This document shows positions 34,257 to 43,446 of a stretch of 48,104 bases of DNA, piece after piece. The stretch spans positions 1 through 48,104 of the forward strand of contig JAGOLH010000017.1 in NCBI GenBank assembly GCA_017994175.1. The letters are read 5' to 3'. Numbering within the stretch: the first letter of the stretch is position 1; the number at the start of each line of letters is the position of its first letter. The notes under the pieces were generated by a model. The model saw only the letters and a list, made by a program, of their open reading frames with translations. It had not been told where the DNA came from and searched no databases. This DNA is from Bacteroidales bacterium (lineage in GTDB: Bacteria > Bacteroidota > Bacteroidia > Bacteroidales > ML635J-15). Both the position numbers and the translations under genes were made by a program.

Positions 34257-34727
34257 ATGAGAAAGCCTGTCAGAGAAACTGTTAAGAATATTGAGTTGGA
34301 AAAATACTTGGGGAAATGGTTCGAAATTGCCCGATTTCCGCATTCCTTCGAAAAAGATTTGCAGGGTGTAACAGCAACCTATTCAATGGGAGACAATGGG
34401 AAAATATTGGTTCTTAACGAAGGATATAAAGGCAGTTTATCGGGAGAGCACAAAATTGCAAAAGGCAAGGCAAGGGTTGTAGATGCAGCCAATCCGGGAT
34501 ATCTGCAGGTGTCATTCTTTTTATGGTTCTATGCCGACTATTATATTATGGAACTCGACACAATAAACTACCAATATTCACTTGTGGGCAGCCGCTCATC
34601 AGATTACCTTTGGATTTTATCGCGGACACCACAGATGGACGAAAACACATTCAAGATGCTTACCGATAAAGCCCTCAATCTGGGTTACGATCTCAGCAAA
34701 CTCCAGATGGTAGAGCAGCATAAGTAA
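34257..34727 (+). CDS. Lipocalin (Blc-like), no signal peptide
   Basis: 156 residues. The lipocalin SCR1 motif is YLGKWFEIARFPHSFEK (19-35), followed by VTATYSMGDNGKILVLNEGY and the Blc-type VSFFLWFYADYYIMEL and DYLWILSRTP. The fold binds small hydrophobic molecules. Unlike E. coli Blc it has no lipoprotein signal from this ATG, so it would be cytosolic unless a further upstream start exists; none is evident, as the frame begins directly here. It lies in an intergenic neighbourhood divergent from the GH3 fusion. Confidence 0.92.
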   Translation: MRKPVRETVKNIELEKYLGKWFEIARFPHSFEKDLQGVTATYSMGDNGKILVLNEGYKGSLSGEHKIAKGKARVVDAANPGYLQVSFFLWFYADYYIMELDTINYQYSLVGSRSSDYLWILSRTPQMDENTFKMLTDKALNLGYDLSKLQMVEQHK

Positions 34728-34791
34728 TATTTCGTGAAACAAAATACTTTTTACTTTAAATAGTATTATGTTTGTGTGATAAAATGTACAG

Positions 34792-35511
34792 ATGAATATT
34801 TTATCGATAATTATACCCTTATTTAATGAGTCGGATACCATCGAAACACTTCTACATTCGGTTTGCCACGTAACACTTATTCATCAGCTAGAAAAGGAAA
34901 TCATTGTTGTAAACGATCGTTCAACCGATGATTCCGAAATCAAAGTGAAGCAATTTATTGCAAACAACCCGTCACAAAACATCCAATATCACGTACTCGA
35001 ACGGAATTCAGGGAAAGGTGCCGCCATCAGAGTAGGAATAAACCATGCAAAAGGAGATTTAATTATAATTCAGGATGCTGACCTTGAATACGATCCAGCT
35101 GAGTACAACTCGCTCATTGAGCCTGTTTTCAGAGGATTTGCCGACGTTGTTTACGGCAGCCGATTTATGGGAAGCAAACCTCACCGTGTGTTATTCTTCT
35201 GGCATACCATCGGCAACAGAATGATCAGTTTTATGTCGAATATGTTTTCGAACCTCAACCTTACCGACATTGAAACCTGTTATAAATTATTTCGCAGCGA
35301 AATTATCAAATCGGTAAACCTGCGCGAAAACCGGTTTGGCTTTGAACCGGAAGTAACGGCAAAAATAGCCCGTATTAAAGGCATCAGAATTTATGAAGTT
35401 GGCATTTCGTATTATGGCAGGACTTACGGTGAAGGGAAAAAAATAAAATGGAAAGATGGCTTCAGGGCTATCTGGTGCATTTTGAAATACGGAATGTTTC
35501 GATGCAAGTGA
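34792..35511 (+). CDS. Family 2 glycosyltransferase (dolichyl-phosphate mannose synthase-like)
   Basis: 239 residues, cytosolic, no membrane helices. GT-A motifs: SIIIPLFNESDTIE at the start, VVNDRSTDDS near 42, GKGAAIRVGINHAKGD near 74 and IIQDADLEYDP (DxD metal site) near 94. DIETCYKLFRSEI and FGFEPEVTAKIAR match the Dpm1/GtrB-type acceptor region. The family transfers a sugar from a nucleotide donor to polyprenyl phosphate. A lipid-linked sugar made here would be a suitable donor for the TMTC-like protein at 3521, but that link is only inference. Confidence 0.92.
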   Translation: MNILSIIIPLFNESDTIETLLHSVCHVTLIHQLEKEIIVVNDRSTDDSEIKVKQFIANNPSQNIQYHVLERNSGKGAAIRVGINHAKGDLIIIQDADLEYDPAEYNSLIEPVFRGFADVVYGSRFMGSKPHRVLFFWHTIGNRMISFMSNMFSNLNLTDIETCYKLFRSEIIKSVNLRENRFGFEPEVTAKIARIKGIRIYEVGISYYGRTYGEGKKIKWKDGFRAIWCILKYGMFRCK

Positions 35512-35579
35512 TTTGATTTAATTTTGAATTGAAGAAAGTTGGGAATATTTAATGTAATGTAATGTAAAATTACAGAAAC

Positions 35580-36479
35580 ATGAAAACTAATTTGTCAATG
35601 GCATTCGTATTATTTTTTATTTTTAATAGTACATTTGCGCAAACCACAAAAATAAAACCCTCAAAAGGAAAAGTAAACAAAGAATTGAGGTATAAAAGTG
35701 TTGTTTTAGGTTACGACGTTCATTACTCAATCTATCTTCCGCCTGATTACGATAACTCAGAAAAAAAATATCCTGTATTATATTTATTGCATGGTTATAA
35801 AGGTAACCATAAATCTTGGATAAACCTTGGCAGAGTAAATAAAATAATGGACACTGGTATTGCTACTGGCGAAATAGAGCCAATGATTATAATAATTCCG
35901 GACGGCAAATACTATTGGTATATTAATGATTATCAAAGCAAAGCACGATTCGAAGATTTTATGTTCATAGAATTTTTGCCTTTTATTGATAGCACTTATA
36001 AAACAATTCCAAATAAAGAGAGCAGAGCGGTTGCCGGTTTATCAATGGGTGGATATGGCTCTTTGGTATGGGCAATGAAGCATCCCGATAAATTTTCGTA
36101 TTGTGTCGCTTTGAGTGCTTCAATATTTAGCGAAGACGGCCTCGTAAGTATGCCTGAACAGTTATATAAATACATGTCGATGCTCTATGGAGCCCCTGGA
36201 GCAACAGGTAACGACAGAATTACTCGGCATTTTATTGAAAACAATCCAATTATAATGGCGCAAACCAATTCATTAGACTCACTGAATGCCGTACAATGGT
36301 TTATCGATTGCGGGAATCAGGACCCGTTGAGTGGTGTAAATAAAGAACTTCACAATGTTTTGAGTAAAAGAAATGTTACTCACATATACCATGCACGTGA
36401 TGGAAAACACGAATGGAAATTTTGGCGCGAAGGAATTTATCAGGGAGTCAGGTTTATAAGTGAAGGATTAAGAAATTAG
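35580..36479 (+). CDS. Exported alpha/beta-hydrolase esterase (esterase D/XynZ-like)
   Basis: 299 residues. The signal peptide MKTNLSMAFVLFFIFNSTFAQ is cleaved near residue 21. YPVLYLLHGYKGNHKSW near 65 gives the oxyanion region, VAGLSMGGYGS near 150 the nucleophile Ser, DCGNQDP near 244 the likely acid Asp, and GKHEWKFW near 283 the catalytic His. The family includes feruloyl and acetyl-xylan esterases and S-formylglutathione hydrolase. The substrate is probably an ester on a polysaccharide. Upstream are three tandem AATGT units (35551-35565), not otherwise explained. Confidence 0.92.
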   Translation: MKTNLSMAFVLFFIFNSTFAQTTKIKPSKGKVNKELRYKSVVLGYDVHYSIYLPPDYDNSEKKYPVLYLLHGYKGNHKSWINLGRVNKIMDTGIATGEIEPMIIIIPDGKYYWYINDYQSKARFEDFMFIEFLPFIDSTYKTIPNKESRAVAGLSMGGYGSLVWAMKHPDKFSYCVALSASIFSEDGLVSMPEQLYKYMSMLYGAPGATGNDRITRHFIENNPIIMAQTNSLDSLNAVQWFIDCGNQDPLSGVNKELHNVLSKRNVTHIYHARDGKHEWKFWREGIYQGVRFISEGLRN

Positions 36480-36798
36480 TTCAGCATACGGATAGAACAT
36501 GTCTGTAAACAATGCAAGTATGCAAGTAAAACATACGGAAGAAGTTGTTTTTGAAAATTTATGTTTGTCGATTTTCGATTAATTCATTGGCCCAATAACA
36601 AAGGCCTTTTATTTATTTTTCAAATGCACAACGGGTTGTTTATTCTAATATAAACACCTGATGTGAAAATAAAGTATTCATGTCTTCCGGTTTGTATTAA
36701 TGAAGACATCACGCAATTCATCAAAGTTTGTAATACTTCGTTTTTAGAATTTGAGTTTACCGAATAAGTTTTGTAATTTTGCACTCAAATTTTTTATA
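36480..36798. other. Intergenic stretch upstream of thrS
   Basis: 319 bases without a gene. It is AT-rich. GGCC at 36589-36592 and 36603-36606 could form a weak hairpin followed by a U-rich tract, perhaps the end of the esterase transcript. The thrS promoter lies at 36750-36781. I saw no tRNA-like leader or T-box. Confidence 0.5.
36750..36781 (+). promoter_or_regulatory. Promoter of the thrS-infC-rpmI-rplT operon
   Basis: TTTG at 36750-36753, a 20-nt spacer and TAATTTTG at 36774-36781. The -7 element matches TAnnTTTG; the spacer is one base longer than usual. The thrS ATG is 17 nt downstream. Confidence 0.6.
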
Positions 36799-38736
36799 AT
36801 GATACATATTACTTTACCCGATAAAAGTGTTCGTCAATTCGAAGCCGGTGTAACAGGCATGGAAATAGCTGCCAATATCAGCAGCCGACTTGCTCAGGAA
36901 GCACTTGCCATAACTGTCAACAACGAAGTCTGGGATTTATTAAGACCCATACACACAGATGCTTCCGTTAAGATTCACCTTTGGGAAAGCGAAGAGGGTC
37001 AGTCTGCTTTCTGGCATTCGTCGTCGCACTTGATGGCGCATGCACTCGAAAAACTTTACCCTGGAATAAAATTCGGCATTGGTCCAAGTGTAGAAAATGG
37101 ATTTTATTACGATGTTGATTTACCCGAAGGGGCTCAACTTACCGATGCCGATTTTGCAAGAATAGAGCAAACCATGCTTGACATTGCCAGGCATAAAATT
37201 GAATATAAGCGCAGAGACGTGAGCAAGGATGAGGCTATTCGTTTTTTCACAGCAAAAAACGACCCCTATAAACTGGAGCTTATTAACGAACTTCAGGATG
37301 GGTCTATTACCCTGTACGAAAGCGGTGATTTCGTTGATTTGTGCAAAGGGCCGCATATTCCGAACACCGAAAAGATAAAAGCTGTAAAAATACTGAGCAT
37401 TGCCGGTGCATACTGGCGCGGAGACGAGAAACGAAAACAATTGGTTCGCGTATATGGCACAAGTTTCCCAAAACAAAAACTACTCGACGACTATCTTGTA
37501 CTTCTTGAAGAAGCCCGTAAAAGAGACCACCGGCGCATTGGCAAAGAGCTTGAGTTGTTCACTTTTTCACCAAAAGTAGGCATGGGACTCCCCTTATGGT
37601 TACCGCGAGGCACTGAACTTCGAAAAAGACTTGAGGAGTGGCTTACAAAAGAACTTATTCGGCGTGGATATCAACTGGTAATGACCCCACATATAGGGAA
37701 TGTTGAACTGTATAAAACCTCAGGGCATTACGAGAAATACGGAAAAGATTCGTTTCAGGTGATACAAACACCACACGAAGGCGAAGCCTTCATGCTGAAA
37801 CCAATGAATTGTCCGCACCATGTCGAAATTTTTGCATCGACCCAATTTTCATATAAAGATCTGCCTGTTCGTCTTGCCGAATTTGGTACAGTATACCGCT
37901 ACGAGCAACATGGAGAGTTGCATGGGCTAACCCGGGTAAGGAGTTTCACGCAGGACGACGCCCATATTTTCTGCCGTCAGGATCAGGTGAAAGATGAATT
38001 TAAAAGCATCATTGACCTCGTTCTTTTCTTATTCCGTTCACTAGGGTTCAACGATTTTGTTTCACAAATTTCTCTACGCGATCCAAACGACAAAACCAAA
38101 TATATCGGTGATGATGAAAATTGGAATAAAGCCGAACAAGCCATTCAGGAGGCTGCATACGAAATGGGTCTCGATCCGGTAATTGCCCCGGGGGAAGCTG
38201 CTTTTTACGGACCAAAACTGGATTTCATTGTAAAAGATGCCATTGGGAGAAAGTGGCAACTAGGAACCATTCAGGTGGATTACAACCTACCTGAGCGTTT
38301 CGACCTGTATTACAAAGGTGCCGACAACGAAAAACACCGTCCGATTATGCTACATCGGGCAATATTTGGCTCCATGGAGCGTTTTGTCGCCGTTCTCATC
38401 GAAAACACAGCCGGCAAATTCCCGCTCTGGTTAACTCCGCAACAGGCTGTAATACTTCCGATAAGTGAAAAATTCACAGATTATGCAAAAAAAGTTTTAG
38501 AATTATTAAAAAATTACGATATTCGCAGCCTCATTGACGAAAGGAATGAGAAGATAGGTAGGAAGATACGTGATAATGAACTGAAGAGAATCCCCTATCT
38601 GCTTGTAGTTGGTGAGAAAGAAGAATCGACAGGCACAATTTCCGTGCGTAAACAGGGAGTTGGTGATGCAGGAAGTATGAGCCCCGAAAGTTTTGCCGAA
38701 ATGATACGAAACGAAATTATTGAATTTATTAAATAA
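36799..38736 (+). CDS. thrS: Threonyl-tRNA synthetase
   Basis: 645 residues from ATG 36799; a TTG frame to 36751 would overlap the promoter. Domain order: TGS ([14 protein letters not shown]), editing domain with [11 protein letters not shown] near 73, catalytic core with MNCPHH (zinc-binding Cys) near 335, motif 2 region [11 protein letters not shown] near 364, and motif 3 [12 protein letters not shown] near 516. A C-terminal anticodon-binding domain ends the protein. It charges tRNA-Thr and edits Ser-tRNA. It heads the conserved operon with infC, rpmI and rplT. Confidence 0.97.
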   Translation: MIHITLPDKSVRQFEAGVTGMEIAANISSRLAQEALAITVNNEVWDLLRPIHTDASVKIHLWESEEGQSAFWHSSSHLMAHALEKLYPGIKFGIGPSVENGFYYDVDLPEGAQLTDADFARIEQTMLDIARHKIEYKRRDVSKDEAIRFFTAKNDPYKLELINELQDGSITLYESGDFVDLCKGPHIPNTEKIKAVKILSIAGAYWRGDEKRKQLVRVYGTSFPKQKLLDDYLVLLEEARKRDHRRIGKELELFTFSPKVGMGLPLWLPRGTELRKRLEEWLTKELIRRGYQLVMTPHIGNVELYKTSGHYEKYGKDSFQVIQTPHEGEAFMLKPMNCPHHVEIFASTQFSYKDLPVRLAEFGTVYRYEQHGELHGLTRVRSFTQDDAHIFCRQDQVKDEFKSIIDLVLFLFRSLGFNDFVSQISLRDPNDKTKYIGDDENWNKAEQAIQEAAYEMGLDPVIAPGEAAFYGPKLDFIVKDAIGRKWQLGTIQVDYNLPERFDLYYKGADNEKHRPIMLHRAIFGSMERFVAVLIENTAGKFPLWLTPQQAVILPISEKFTDYAKKVLELLKNYDIRSLIDERNEKIGRKIRDNELKRIPYLLVVGEKEESTGTISVRKQGVGDAGSMSPESFAEMIRNEIIEFIK

Positions 38737-38756
38737 ACAATATTAACTAAAAGTAT

Positions 38757-38762
38757 AGGAGG
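38757..38762 (+). promoter_or_regulatory. Strong Shine-Dalgarno site of infC
   Basis: AGGAGG, complementary to the 16S 3' end, sits 8 nt upstream of the ATA at 38771. Strong SD sites are rare among the other genes in this window, so it helps decide the infC start. Confidence 0.7.
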
Positions 38763-38770
38763 TTTAAGCT

Positions 38771-39334
38771 ATAGCTGAGAATAGAAATACCGGCAGAGTT
38801 TTTAAAAAAGCCGATGATAACCAATTTCGTGTAAATCATTACATTACTGCACCCTTTGTTCGTCTGGTTGGTGAAAATGTAGAAACTCAGATTCTTAGTC
38901 TGCGTGAAGCATTACAGGTTGCCCAAAGTTTGGATCTTGATCTGGTGGAGATATCACCAAAAGCAGAACCACCGGTTTGCAGGGTAATCGACTATCAAAA
39001 GTTTCTTTATCAGCAGAAAAAGAAGCTGAAAGAAAACAAAGCTAAAACTCAGAAAGTAGTTATTAAAGAAATTCGTTTTGGCCCGAACACCGATGAGCAC
39101 GACTATCAGTTCAAATTGAAACATGCACAGCGGTTTCTTGAAGAGGGATCAAAAGTAAAAGCTTTTGTTTTCTTCAAAGGACGATCCATTCTTTTCCAGG
39201 AGCAAGGCGAAATACTTTTGCTTCGTCTGGCCAACGATGTGGAAGAATTTGGCAAAGTTGAAAGCTTGCCAAAACTGGAAGGGAAAAAGATGTTCCTTAT
39301 AATTAATCCTAAACCAGGTAAAAAGAAAAAGTAA
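38771..39334 (+). CDS. infC: Translation initiation factor IF-3, apparent AUA start
   Basis: IF-3 binds the 30S subunit and checks start codon and tRNA. I extended the frame upstream from the recognised core: it has no ATG, GTG or TTG before residue 54 of the extended frame, yet conserved sequence ([20 protein letters not shown]) continues to a TAA at 38765. The only sensible start is ATA at 38771, right behind AGGAGG, giving 187 residues. IF-3 genes often use rare start codons (AUU in E. coli) so that IF-3 represses its own translation. The core motifs [21 protein letters not shown] and [14 protein letters not shown] are clear. The TTG at 38930 would remove the N-terminal domain. Confidence 0.88.
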   Translation: MAENRNTGRVFKKADDNQFRVNHYITAPFVRLVGENVETQILSLREALQVAQSLDLDLVEISPKAEPPVCRVIDYQKFLYQQKKKLKENKAKTQKVVIKEIRFGPNTDEHDYQFKLKHAQRFLEEGSKVKAFVFFKGRSILFQEQGEILLLRLANDVEEFGKVESLPKLEGKKMFLIINPKPGKKKK

Positions 39335-39360
39335 AACGCGATAATTTAAACTATAAAGCG

Positions 39361-39558
39361 ATGCCAAAAATGAAAACAAACTCCGGCGCCAAAAAAAGAT
39401 TTCAGCTCACCGGAACAGGAAAAATTAAGAGAAAGCATGCTTACAAGAGTCACATTCTCACCAAAAAGTCGAAAAAACGTAAAAGAAATTTAGGTTATTT
39501 TACCCTAGTCGACAGCACAGTGGAGAAAAATGTGAAACAAATGCTTTGCATGAAGTAA
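39361..39558 (+). CDS. rpmI: 50S ribosomal protein L35
   Basis: 65 residues, the normal L35 length, very basic. [20 protein letters not shown] at the start and [21 protein letters not shown] in the middle are the L35 signature. It binds 23S rRNA in the large subunit. It lies 26 nt after infC. Confidence 0.97.
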   Translation: MPKMKTNSGAKKRFQLTGTGKIKRKHAYKSHILTKKSKKRKRNLGYFTLVDSTVEKNVKQMLCMK

Positions 39559-39642
39559 TTAATCAATTAAGTGTTTAACCAGATTGCGCAGCCGAAAGAT
39601 TTCTGTAAAGAGAAACGCTGACAGTCATAAAAAAAGAAAAAA

Positions 39643-39996
39643 ATGCCAAGAAGTGTAAACAAAGTTGCTGCAAGAGAACGCAGAAAAAAACTAATGAAGC
39701 TGACCAAAGGATACTTTGGCAGAAGAAAAAATGTTTGGACGGTTGCAAAAAACACCCTTGAAAAAGGTTTGCAATATGCATATCGTGACCGCAGAGCCAA
39801 GAAAAGAGAATTCAGAGCCTTATGGATTCAACGTATCAATGCCGGTGCAAGAATGCACGACCTGAGTTATTCACAGCTAATGGGTCTGCTGCATCATAAA
39901 AACATCATAATCAACCGTAAAGTGCTGGCCGATTTAGCAATGAATCAGCCCAAAGCTTTCGATGCCATTGTGAAAGAAGCTAAAAGTAAAAAATAA
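39643..39996 (+). CDS. rplT: 50S ribosomal protein L20
   Basis: 117 residues. [29 protein letters not shown] (split near 2-30) and [20 protein letters not shown] near 48 are the L20 signature. It is needed for early 50S assembly and in other bacteria represses its own operon through mRNA binding. The 84-nt spacer after rpmI could hold such a site (CAGC and GCTG arms around 39590-39622), but I cannot show it. A strong terminator follows the stop. Confidence 0.97.
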   Translation: MPRSVNKVAARERRKKLMKLTKGYFGRRKNVWTVAKNTLEKGLQYAYRDRRAKKREFRALWIQRINAGARMHDLSYSQLMGLLHHKNIIINRKVLADLAMNQPKAFDAIVKEAKSKK

Positions 39997-40000
39997 CTTA

Positions 40001-40023
40001 AACGCACTTCGGTGCGTTTTTTA
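40001..40023 (+). terminator. Intrinsic terminator of the thrS-rplT operon
   Basis: AACGCAC (40001-40007), tetraloop TTCG, GTGCGTT (40012-40018), then a T-run to 40023. The UUCG-capped stem starts 4 nt after the rplT stop and is followed by the lipoprotein gene at 40036. Confidence 0.9.
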
Positions 40024-40035
40024 TTTAATGATTAT

Positions 40036-40365
40036 ATGAAAAACACAGTACTAACAATAGCAACAATTATTTTGGGAGTTACATTCTTTGTTTCCTGCTC
40101 CGATAACAGCACTGCTGTCGTTAATAAAATTAAAGAATTTAATTCCGTTGCCACTAACGCTGTTCAGGATTCGGTGCTCGATGATACCGAAGTTCAGAAA
40201 CTTGATGCGCTCCTGGCTGAATTGAATACTTATGGTGAAGACACAGAAGCTTTCGAAAAAACGATAAATAAGGATGAAAACAAAGCCATTTACGATGAGA
40301 TGAATACTCTTGTTATCAGGCTGTTTTCCTGTGATGGCAGCGATAAATTAAAGAATCTTCAATGA
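40036..40365 (+). CDS. Small lipoprotein, paralog of the next gene
   Basis: 109 residues from ATG 40036; the ORF extends to 40012 only through the terminator. MKNTVLTIATIILGVTFFVSC carries lipobox FVSC (Cys21). The mature part is helical: AVQDSVLDDTEVQKLDALLAE and a final LFSCDGSDKLKNL. It shares the layout with the 40488 gene (same lipobox position, the V-x-D..DD-x-E..L..L pattern, and a terminal Cys before G-x-DKL). No known family is recognised. Confidence 0.75.
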   Translation: MKNTVLTIATIILGVTFFVSCSDNSTAVVNKIKEFNSVATNAVQDSVLDDTEVQKLDALLAELNTYGEDTEAFEKTINKDENKAIYDEMNTLVIRLFSCDGSDKLKNLQ

Positions 40366-40487
40366 TTAAACAATAAAAGCATGTTTTTTTTGAAGAAAAG
40401 CTTTTTTTTTTCGGTTTGCTATTGTTTCGAATAAAATAAAAAACGATATTTACCTAATAAATTAAACACTAACTAAAACAAACTATT

Positions 40488-40859
40488 ATGAAAAAAATCA
40501 CAGTACTTTTAGGATTAGTTGCATTCGTATTTGCACTCGTTTCATGCGGTGGCCCCAAAGCCGATGCAAAAAAAATGTTCGGTATGATGAAAAAATACAC
40601 CGAAACTGCAACCAAGGTTGTTGAAGACAAAAAGATTGACGATGCCGAAGCTGCTGATCTGAATAAGCTTATGAAAGAAATGAGTGATGTTTCAAAAAAA
40701 TTCGAAGACAAATACAAGGATGACAAAGAAGCCGAAAAAATATTCGAAGAAATGGCAAAAGAGCCTGAAAATGAAAAAATGCTCACCAGTTTAATGGAAG
40801 TTTCTTTTAAATTGTATGAGTGCGAAGGTTTCGACAAACTCGAAGAAATGGATTTTTAG
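40488..40859 (+). CDS. Small lipoprotein, lysine/glutamate-rich helical
   Basis: 123 residues. MKKITVLLGLVAFVFALVSC has lipobox LVSC (Cys20). The mature part is almost wholly charged helix, with VVEDKKIDDAEAADLNKLMKE near 44 and LYECEGFDKLEEM at the end. It aligns with the upstream 40036 gene over most of its length, so the two are a tandem duplication. The function is unknown; both would be lipid-anchored in the envelope. An A-rich leader precedes the ATG and a strong terminator follows. Confidence 0.78.
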   Translation: MKKITVLLGLVAFVFALVSCGGPKADAKKMFGMMKKYTETATKVVEDKKIDDAEAADLNKLMKEMSDVSKKFEDKYKDDKEAEKIFEEMAKEPENEKMLTSLMEVSFKLYECEGFDKLEEMDF

Positions 40860-40900
40860 TATGACAAGCAGGTAACACTGCTTTTCCAGATTGAATATTT

Positions 40901-40938
40901 AAAAGAGGCTGTTTACATGTAGACAGCCTCTTTTCTTT
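40901..40938 (+). terminator. Intrinsic terminator after the second lipoprotein
   Basis: AAAAGAGGCTGT (40901-40912) pairs perfectly with ACAGCCTCTTTT (40923-40934) around a 10-nt loop, followed by CTTTT. The A and T tracts flanking the GC core allow it to work from both strands. Confidence 0.88.
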
Positions 40939-40996
40939 TAGCAATCTGCTGGTGGTAATTAAACAACCCCAAAGTCATTATTTAAAGTCAATCAAA

Positions 40997-41020
40997 CCGC
41001 AGACACATGAGTATCTGCGG
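40997..41020 (-). terminator. Hairpin after iorB, probable weak terminator
   Basis: CCGCAGA (40997-41003) pairs with TCTGCGG (41014-41020) around a 10-nt loop. On the minus strand it lies 27 nt after the iorB stop and is followed by TTTGATT rather than a pure T-run, so termination may be partial. Confidence 0.5.
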
Positions 41021-41047
41021 CAGTTGAAAATAAACTTGTATTAATAT

Positions 41048-41635
41048 CTACTTTTTTAGGTACTGCGAAGCCGCATCACGTCCCGCATGCAGTGCTTTAA
41101 TATTCATCGCAACCACTTCTTCTCCTTTCTTGCTGAAAAGTGAAGTAATACCGTATTCCAGGTCTTCAATGCTAAGGTTTAAAAACGAGCTGGCCGCGCC
41201 CAGCATCACAATATTGCTAGCTCTTGCAGAACCAATTTCTTTAGCAATCAGATCGGCTTGAATTGCAACTTTCCTGGGCAGTTTTTCAATTTCTGCAAAA
41301 ATCCGGGCTTCTTCCGGATAGTCGGTTATATTGTTGAATGTTACAAGGTTTGTAATGAGATAGCCGCTTTTACTCAAATAGGGCAAATACCGCAGGGCTT
41401 CCATAGGTTCAACCGATAATATCAGATCAGCCTGACCCTTGGGAATTAAATCAGAGTAAATCGGTTTCTCAGAGATCCTGAGATTTGATTGAACGTCGCC
41501 TCCCCTTTGGCTCATACCATGCACTTCCGACTGCTTGAGATACATTTTTTTATTTACCGCGGCAACTCCTATAATTGCAGCAATGGTTAGAATTCCCTGA
41601 CCTCCTACACCAGCCAATATTATATCTGTTTTCAT
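41048..41635 (-). CDS. iorB: Indolepyruvate ferredoxin oxidoreductase subunit beta
   Basis: 195 residues, the gamma-type (POR) domain. ILAGVGGQGILT at the start and QSEVHGMSQRGGDVQSNLRI near 35 are the family signature. With IorA it oxidatively decarboxylates indolepyruvate and other aryl-pyruvates to the aryl-acetyl-CoA, reducing ferredoxin, in anaerobic amino-acid catabolism. It starts 13 nt after the iorA stop. Confidence 0.95.
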   Translation of the reverse strand: MKTDIILAGVGGQGILTIAAIIGVAAVNKKMYLKQSEVHGMSQRGGDVQSNLRISEKPIYSDLIPKGQADLILSVEPMEALRYLPYLSKSGYLITNLVTFNNITDYPEEARIFAEIEKLPRKVAIQADLIAKEIGSARASNIVMLGAASSFLNLSIEDLEYGITSLFSKKGEEVVAMNIKALHAGRDAASQYLKK

Positions 41636-41648
41636 TTTTCGGATTTTA

Positions 41649-43253
41649 TTAATTACTATTTTTCGAAGTTTCTCTTTTGTGCCGAGCGGCGGTTTGAATG
41701 CATTCCCGTTGTGGAATAATTACGGACAAGCCTTTGTGAGCAAGCTCTTTCCTGAAAAGTTCCGTATTTTCCTCATGGTATTTACGGAGCGGGGTTACAA
41801 CATGCAAATGTTCCTCGCTAACCCCCAGACCCTTACAGATATTATATATTCTTCCAACACCATGCGAATTTTGACCCCCAGTCATACCAGTTGTCGAGTT
41901 ATCGGAAATGATAACAAGAATGGGTGAATCCTTTATAATGGCATCGAGTAATCCAGTCATCCCGGAGTGTGTAAAAGTAGAATCCCCGATAACAGCAACG
42001 GCAGGAACCAGACCTGCATCGGCTGCTCCTATTGCCATTGTAATTGAAGCCCCCATATCCACACATGAATTAATAGCATTGAATGGCGGCAGTGCTCCCA
42101 ATGTGTAGCATCCAATATCAGAAAAAACCCGGCCTGTCCCATAAGGGGCAATGGCTTCGTTTAAAGCGTTGTACATATCGCGATGACCACATCCCGGGCA
42201 TAATGAAGGTGGCCTGTTTTTCACTACATCGGGAACAGCCTGACCTTCCTGAATAGCAATATTCAATGCCGCAGCAACAATATTCGGATTCAATTCTCCA
42301 TCACGCGGAAGGCTGCCTTCGAGCCTCCCTTTAATAGGAACTGATGATTCGAAAAATCCTCGCAGCATTTTCTCTACCAACGGGTACCCATCCTCCAATA
42401 CTAAAATCGATTTACAGGTTTTATATAACCGTGTCAAATGATTTTTCGGAATTGGGTATTGTGAAATTTTTACCACGGGAAACTTACAACCTTCCGGAAA
42501 ATTTTCCATTAAATAATTGTAGGCCAATCCACAGGCAACTATACCCATCGATGTGTCGGTTCCTTCGAAATATCTGTTATAGTCCGAATTGTCCGATGCT
42601 TCCTGCATTGCCTGTTGCATTCCCAGTAATTTCTTGTAATTCTTACGTGCTATTGCCGGCAGCAATACAAACTGGCGCGGGTCTTTTGGCAATGACCCAT
42701 TAAGCATTGGCTTAACTGCTCTGCGCTCTACATCCGACCGGGAGTGTGCCAGACGAGTAGTAATACGCATCATAACCGGCACATTGAATGCTTCTGAAAG
42801 TTCAAAACCTGAGTAGGCCATATCGTAAGCTTCCTGTTGATTGCTGGGTTCCAGTATCGGAATCATAGCAAAATCGGCATAAAAACGCGAATCCTGTTCG
42901 TTCTGTGATGAATGCATCGAAGGGTCATCGGCGGCAACCAATATCATTCCGCCATTCACCCCTGTAATTGAAGCATTGATAAATGCATCGGCAGCAACAT
43001 TAACACCAACATGCTTCATTTGAGCCATTGATCTTTTGCCTGCATACGACATTCCGATGGCTGATTCAACAGCAGTTTTTTCATTTGCCGACCAGATACA
43101 ATGAATACCTTTAGAAGCAGCTTCTTTTGAAGCCTGTACAAATTCCATTATTTCGGTGGACGGAGTTCCGGGGTAGGCATAAAAACCCGAAACACCTCCA
43201 TCGATTGCCCCTTGCGCAATCGCTTCATCTCCAAGTAACACCTGTTTTTGCAT
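41649..43253 (-). CDS. iorA: Indolepyruvate ferredoxin oxidoreductase subunit alpha, without ferredoxin domain
   Basis: 534 residues. The N-terminal pyrimidine-binding domain has GVSGFYAYPGTPSTEIMEF, and the C-terminal TPP domain has SLCPGCGHRDMYNAL near 351, FSDIGCYTLG and AVIGDSTFTHSGMTGLLDA (Mg-TPP motif). Archaeal IorA carries two [4Fe-4S] clusters in a C-terminal ferredoxin domain; this protein ends at IIPQRECIQTAARHK and lacks it. The electrons must therefore leave by another route or a separate ferredoxin. It is the first gene of the iorAB pair. A 193-bp gap divides it from gmk. Confidence 0.95.
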   Translation of the reverse strand: MQKQVLLGDEAIAQGAIDGGVSGFYAYPGTPSTEIMEFVQASKEAASKGIHCIWSANEKTAVESAIGMSYAGKRSMAQMKHVGVNVAADAFINASITGVNGGMILVAADDPSMHSSQNEQDSRFYADFAMIPILEPSNQQEAYDMAYSGFELSEAFNVPVMMRITTRLAHSRSDVERRAVKPMLNGSLPKDPRQFVLLPAIARKNYKKLLGMQQAMQEASDNSDYNRYFEGTDTSMGIVACGLAYNYLMENFPEGCKFPVVKISQYPIPKNHLTRLYKTCKSILVLEDGYPLVEKMLRGFFESSVPIKGRLEGSLPRDGELNPNIVAAALNIAIQEGQAVPDVVKNRPPSLCPGCGHRDMYNALNEAIAPYGTGRVFSDIGCYTLGALPPFNAINSCVDMGASITMAIGAADAGLVPAVAVIGDSTFTHSGMTGLLDAIIKDSPILVIISDNSTTGMTGGQNSHGVGRIYNICKGLGVSEEHLHVVTPLRKYHEENTELFRKELAHKGLSVIIPQRECIQTAARHKRETSKNSN

Positions 43254-43446
43254 ATCTTTTTAATTAATTTGTTTTTACAAGTTTCATCTAACCACCTATC
43301 TTTCAATTAATTATTAAATTAATTTTAAGTTATGAAAAATAAGATTATTATTTTAAACTACAAAGTTTTGAAAACATAAAAACCAAAATATTATTTTTAC
43401 AATCCACATAATAATGTTATTGTATATTTGCAAAAACCTTAAATGA

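Noticed and set aside
38930..39334. infC starting at the TTG at 38930
   Set aside because: This would remove the IF-3 N-terminal domain, although conserved sequence continues upstream in frame to 38771.
39559..39642. L20-binding autoregulatory leader between rpmI and rplT
   Set aside because: A CAGC/GCTG pairing is possible, but I could not build a convincing conserved structure by eye.
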